Positions 61,001-64,000 of a stretch of 64,000 bases of DNA are shown piece by piece. Under the pieces are notes generated by a model that was not told the origin of the DNA, ran no database searches, and saw only the letters and a list, made by a program, of their open reading frames with translations. The position numbers and the translations under genes are program-made. How positions within the stretch are numbered: position 1 is the stretch's first letter; the number at the start of each line of letters is the position of its first letter. This DNA is from Phytophthora colocasiae (taxonomy: Eukaryota; Oomycota; Peronosporomycetes; Peronosporales; Peronosporaceae), in contig JAGKQI010000100.1 in assembly GCA_018806915.1 (NCBI GenBank), forward strand, positions 2,418,001 to 2,482,000. The letters run 5' to 3'.

Positions 61001-61549
61001 GAGATGAAAACTTGCTTTCAGATTTGGCACGAGGACTTCGCATCCGGACTTGCCATTCCAGTTTCGCTAGGAAAGCGCGTAGTCCTCCGGCGACCAGGGA
61101 AGGAGACCGGACAGCGTTAGAAGACCCGGAGAGAGCTGCTACGTGAAGAAGAGGGCGAAGCAGACAATGAGCAACGTCAACGTAGTAGCGATGGTAGCGA
61201 AGACGACAGTGAGTTCGATCTGTAGAAACGCAATATCAGCATTGTTATAAAATGAACTTCCTTGAGTCAACGTACCTTTTGCACCGCAGTTTCAGGAGTG
61301 ATTGGATCCCCAATCCAACTGTCGCTGCCTCTGGGTTTTCTGCAAAGCGCGAAGTTACTACTTAGCATCCAGGAAACATCAATGCAAGCTATGGAACTTA
61401 CGACTAAATTGGAAACCTACCTGTGAAAACCTATGTATCTGGTCCGGTGTGGATAGTACACGACCATACAAACAGGATGATAAAAGGAAGGTCGTAAGTT
61501 ACGACTTTCTCTTAGCGGTTCCCAGGGCCAAATCTTGGGAACCAAGGGG
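58054..61549 (+). mobile_element. PiggyBac-type DNA transposon
   Basis: 3.5 kb flanked by TTAA on both sides (58050-58053 and 61550-61553). The ends share the 15-bp inverted repeat CCCCTTGGTTCCCAA. Subterminal copies of the odd palindrome gtcgtaagttacgac occur twice on the left (about 58069 and 58100) and once on the right (about 61493). It encodes a piggyBac transposase and lies inside CRN-B. Confidence 0.92.
58259..61120 (+). pseudogene. PiggyBac transposase, spliced, one frameshift near the end
   Basis: Exons 58259-58558, 58618-59948 and 60035 onward join in frame. Exon 1 has the DFRHLWRQLREAGW and GADIFVGEAAVVAYV blocks; exon 2 begins with a long acidic region. The DDE_Tnp_1_7 catalytic residues are visible: Asp in FSFDEGVLP, Asp in VTIDRFYSS and Asp in GVDVHDQLR. 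The frame stops at 60803, and a one-base shift near 60760-60800 is needed to reach the C-terminal cysteine-rich finger (CKVCALLRG, CEQCSIDDAKCYLC) that ends at 61120. Without that finger the enzyme would probably be impaired. Confidence 0.85.
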
Positions 61550-62991
61550 TTAAATTTTGCACTGTACGGGCCGAGAAGTATCTCGTTGGAATCACCTTCC
61601 AGTGACCGCACACAAATCTGGCTGTCGGCAGCTCTTTGAAGCAGAAAACGCTCGCTTCTTTGCTGTTCCCACACTCCTATATGCGGAAGAGCAACGTCTA
61701 CCAACTTCTCATCGGACTGAATACCGACAGCTTTCTTTACCATCCTCTCAATGGTATCAGATGCAAATTGGTAAAAGCACACGCCAGGGCTCTCTACATC
61801 ACGACGCATTTCGATCAAAATATGTTTCATCTCCTTCTCGTTTTTCATCAAGGCCTGTAGATCATCAATCCCCGCGCGGATAAACATTTTCACCTCTGAT
61901 ACCAATGATTCCAAGGTTTTACAATGCAAAAACAGCAGTCGTGGCTTGCCTCCAACAAGGTTAAATCGATTAACCCACTCCATTTTGTCCTCCAGTTCCA
62001 GTGCGTCCGCATACGCTTGACATTCATCTTTGGTCCATGGATTCATGTAGATCTTGGCACATCCTTCTTTCACAAAGGTGTGGTAGTTTTTTCTACGCGG
62101 ACTGGCGAATAGGTAGCAATGCTCAAAACAACCACACACATCTACCCATGCTCCACCATCCTCATTTCCATCAAACAACCCTTCATATCGATTTCCAGAA
62201 ATTGGCTTCAAAGATGCATCGTAGCAGTTTTCGGAAGAGTTCCAAGTGAAGTAAAACATCTTCGCACCATGACGAAGAGGTCGGTACGCCACATTCTTGT
62301 GCTCCAACACGAACAAAAGCAGCAAAAATATCCCAAACACAGACTTCCCGATTCCAGGACTACCAATAATGAGAACTCGGTCAGCGTCCGTGCGTCGCAA
62401 AACCTCCATCATGATCTCGTATATATCCCAATACTCCTGTCGGACAAACAAACCATTGCGCAAACTAACTACCCGTGGGATCTTTAATAGCGCCCCCACA
62501 GCCAAATCAGTCTCGCGATCCAATTCCTGTGCAAATTTGCTGATGGTATCAATACTTTCCTGCCAAATGGCCAAGTCATAACCACCTTCTGTTCCATTTT
62601 CCCTCCAAATGGGCGATTCACCACCACCCACTTTCTGCTTTTTCCTGGGTGGAATCTCCAGACCAGAAACTAACACGTGGACTTGACCCTCATCCGGCTG
62701 GAAGTTCTCTCCGAAATACTTGTCATTGTTGAGGGATAATGCTGGATCCATAGTGACGAACTGGGTTTCGGCATCATCAAGCGTCACAGTTGCTGCTTCA
62801 GCCTGATCCAGAAATGAGCCATTCTTCTTCTTCGCCAGGAAAAGCTTTAGCTTCTCAGCATCACCATCCTCCAAGTCGTTCTTCCACTCTTCCATAATCG
62901 CAGTTTACAACTCATTCACCGACTGTTTCGCGTCAATTTTGACTGGAAATACGTTACCGACCAGAACGCAGAACAGACTAAGCTTGACCAT

Positions 62992-63591
62992 CTTTCCTTC
63001 TTTGGTGGCGGATTCTGGAATGGAGGGAGTGAGATGAATTCGAGTTCCCCTGATGGATAGATCTTGCCCTCGAAAAACAATCCCTAACTTCCCTAACTAT
63101 CAAACCCTACTTTAATATCCGTAATTTCCCTAAAATACGTGCCTTCTAGCACGAGGCCGGGGTGCATGCAGATGTCCAGATACGCCAGCACGACGGTGCC
63201 TCATTTTGGGAGATAGGTAACACGTGCCCCATTAAAACTGGAAGTTCTCTCCGAAATACTTGTCATCCTTGAGTAGCAGTGTTCAAATTTGTTGGACAAT
63301 TATCTTGTAACAAGTATTCTCAATGACGGTGAGCGAGCAACAAGAAGTTCGAGATCTCAACTTCGTCTAGTGCTGCAGCTGTGGTATGTATCAAGTAACT
63401 TATCGCTTCTTCCTCCTCGGATCCTACCAACGAAAGCAGCGATGCGATTTGAGTGAAACTTTTCAGAGAATTGAACGTTCATTCAGTTTTATCAAAGCTC
63501 ATGACAAAAAATCAAGGCTAGCGCTAGCGACGTTAAAGTCTTGGACGAGTACACCTTGGTAGGGTGTTTGTCATGGGATCACTTGGCCAAT
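62992..63591. other. CRN-B upstream region with a short CRN shard
   Basis: Contains the 5' flank of CRN-B. At 63237-63272 a 36-bp stretch (ggaagttctctccgaaatac...) repeats CRN-B coding sequence from about 62699-62734. From about 63460 the region matches 43490-43606. No gene seen. Confidence 0.6.
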
Positions 63592-64000
63592 TTACCAGCC
63601 CCAACCTCCACCAAGGCCGCAGCAGCGGTTCCAACCTCCCCAGCCTCCACCCCAGCCTCCGCCCCAGCCTCCGCCCCAACCTCCGCCCCAACCTCCACCC
63701 CAGCCCATTCCGCCGTAAGGTCCTCCTCCCCAGTATTGCTCCTTCTTGTTGTCAGTAGCAGTCTTTGACGCAGCTTCGACGGGTGTAGAAGCCGTTCGCA
63801 GCGCTGGTTGGTCGGCAGCAGCAACATTCGCGACAGCAAGTGCAGCGACGACGGCAAGAGCAGCGATCTTCATGACTTGTAGTTGATTCTTGAGCCCCCT
63901 TGAAGCAACTTGCGTTGTGAATGCTGTTGATGAGCTTGTAGGTTGTGCAAGTCTAGAAACATATCGGGAGCATTTCCCCTGAAGTTGAAGTGAGTGGAAG
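63460..64000. repeat. Duplicated block containing the Gly/Trp-rich gene (partner of about 43490-44003)
   Basis: Similarity starts near ttgaacgttcattca, covers the gene and its upstream region, and continues to the window edge (aagttgaagtgagtggaag). Identity is high upstream of the gene and lower downstream. Confidence 0.82.
63592..63873 (-). CDS. Small secreted Gly/Trp-rich protein, copy 2
   Basis: 93 residues from ATG 63873. The signal peptide (MKIAALAVVAALAVANVAAA) and the polar region are nearly identical to copy 1. The tail has several tandem GGGWGG units in a row, seven residues more than copy 1, and the same NRCCGLGGGWGW end. The length difference reflects repeat-number change in an in-frame 12-bp unit. 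Confidence 0.72.
   Translation of the reverse strand: MKIAALAVVAALAVANVAAADQPALRTASTPVEAASKTATDNKKEQYWGGGPYGGMGWGGGWGGGWGGGWGGGWGGGWGGWNRCCGLGGGWGW

Larger units (their letters stand above)
57683..62991 (-). pseudogene. CRN effector with NTPase and nuclease-like tail (CRN-B), broken twice
   Basis: The gene starts at ATG 62991 with a secretory-type hydrophobic head. An in-frame TAA at 62907-62905 (codon 29) interrupts the header before its KLFLAKKKNG motif. The frame then continues through a VHVLVSGLE block, a PPRKKQK patch and the Walker A motif IIGSPGIGKS to the TTAA at 61550-61553, where a piggyBac element is inserted. The remaining C-terminal part lies on the far side (58053-57683) and contains a VDGVLVVP...YLQATVSLKRP pattern like the restriction-endonuclease-type tail of many CRNs. 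Header and NTPase resemble CRN-A; the tail is what CRN-A lacks. Both lesions would abolish the full product. Confidence 0.85.

Noticed and set aside
1..64000. tRNA or rRNA genes and CRISPR arrays
   Set aside because: No cloverleaf with A/B boxes, rRNA-like stretch or regularly spaced short repeats was seen on reading; a tRNA scan was not possible.

Overview
The window looks like nuclear DNA of a Phytophthora-like oomycete. The evidence is three Crinkler-type (CRN) effector genes and further CRN pieces with an LFLAK-like header, short introns of 48 to 135 bp, an initiator-like core promoter ahead of one gene, an axonemal dynein gene, and a repeat load typical of oomycetes (Ngaro-like, chromovirus Gypsy, piggyBac, hAT, Tc1, Mutator-like and a Fanzor gene). 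A gene-dense island of single-copy housekeeping genes is flanked by effector and transposon territory.

Layout. 0-4.6 kb: two tandem genes of a secreted protein family of unknown function (one running off the window, one lacking its 5' end) and gene debris. 4.65-11.34 kb: a tyrosine-recombinase retrotransposon on the minus strand with exact split direct repeats and an RNase H domain placed upstream of the reverse transcriptase. 11.4-13.6 kb: a Fanzor (eukaryotic TnpB homologue) with one stop and one frameshift, followed by a strong hairpin that is a candidate guide-RNA scaffold. 13.7-14.6 kb: a third, frameshifted copy of the secreted family. 14.8-16.3 kb: an apparently intact Tc1 transposon with about 240-bp inverted repeats.

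16.8-31.8 kb is the conserved island: a five-exon gene of unknown function, an FkbH-like HAD/acyltransferase protein with a zinc-finger tail, a nuclear-looking acidic protein, a TAF1A-like RNA polymerase I factor, a coiled-coil protein, axonemal dynein intermediate chain DNAI2, a small membrane-like protein diverging from NHP2 (H/ACA snoRNP), and a 1022-codon F-box/JmjC/APH protein with a SAM domain inserted in its kinase-like half.

31.8-38.5 kb: a foldback MITE, a Mutator-like fragment, a large 425-bp inverted repeat whose loop is antisense CRN sequence, a direct duplication, three short CRN-header genes and a solo LTR. 39.3-43.3 kb: a methyltransferase-like/TPR gene and a CCCH-WD40 gene. 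43.6-45.5 kb: a Gly/Trp-rich secreted protein and an uninterrupted CRN with a P-loop NTPase. 45.9-56.2 kb: a hAT transposase split by a young Gypsy chromovirus (412-bp LTRs with one difference, 5-bp target duplication). 56.2-57.3 kb: a coiled-coil ORF. 57.7-63.0 kb: a second CRN-NTPase gene, broken by a stop near its start and by a 3.5-kb piggyBac at a TTAA site. 63.6-64 kb: a second copy of the Gly/Trp-rich gene and its flank.

Exon joins were worked out by eye from GT/AG signals and reading-frame closure. No database search was run, so family names rest on motifs recognised in the translations.
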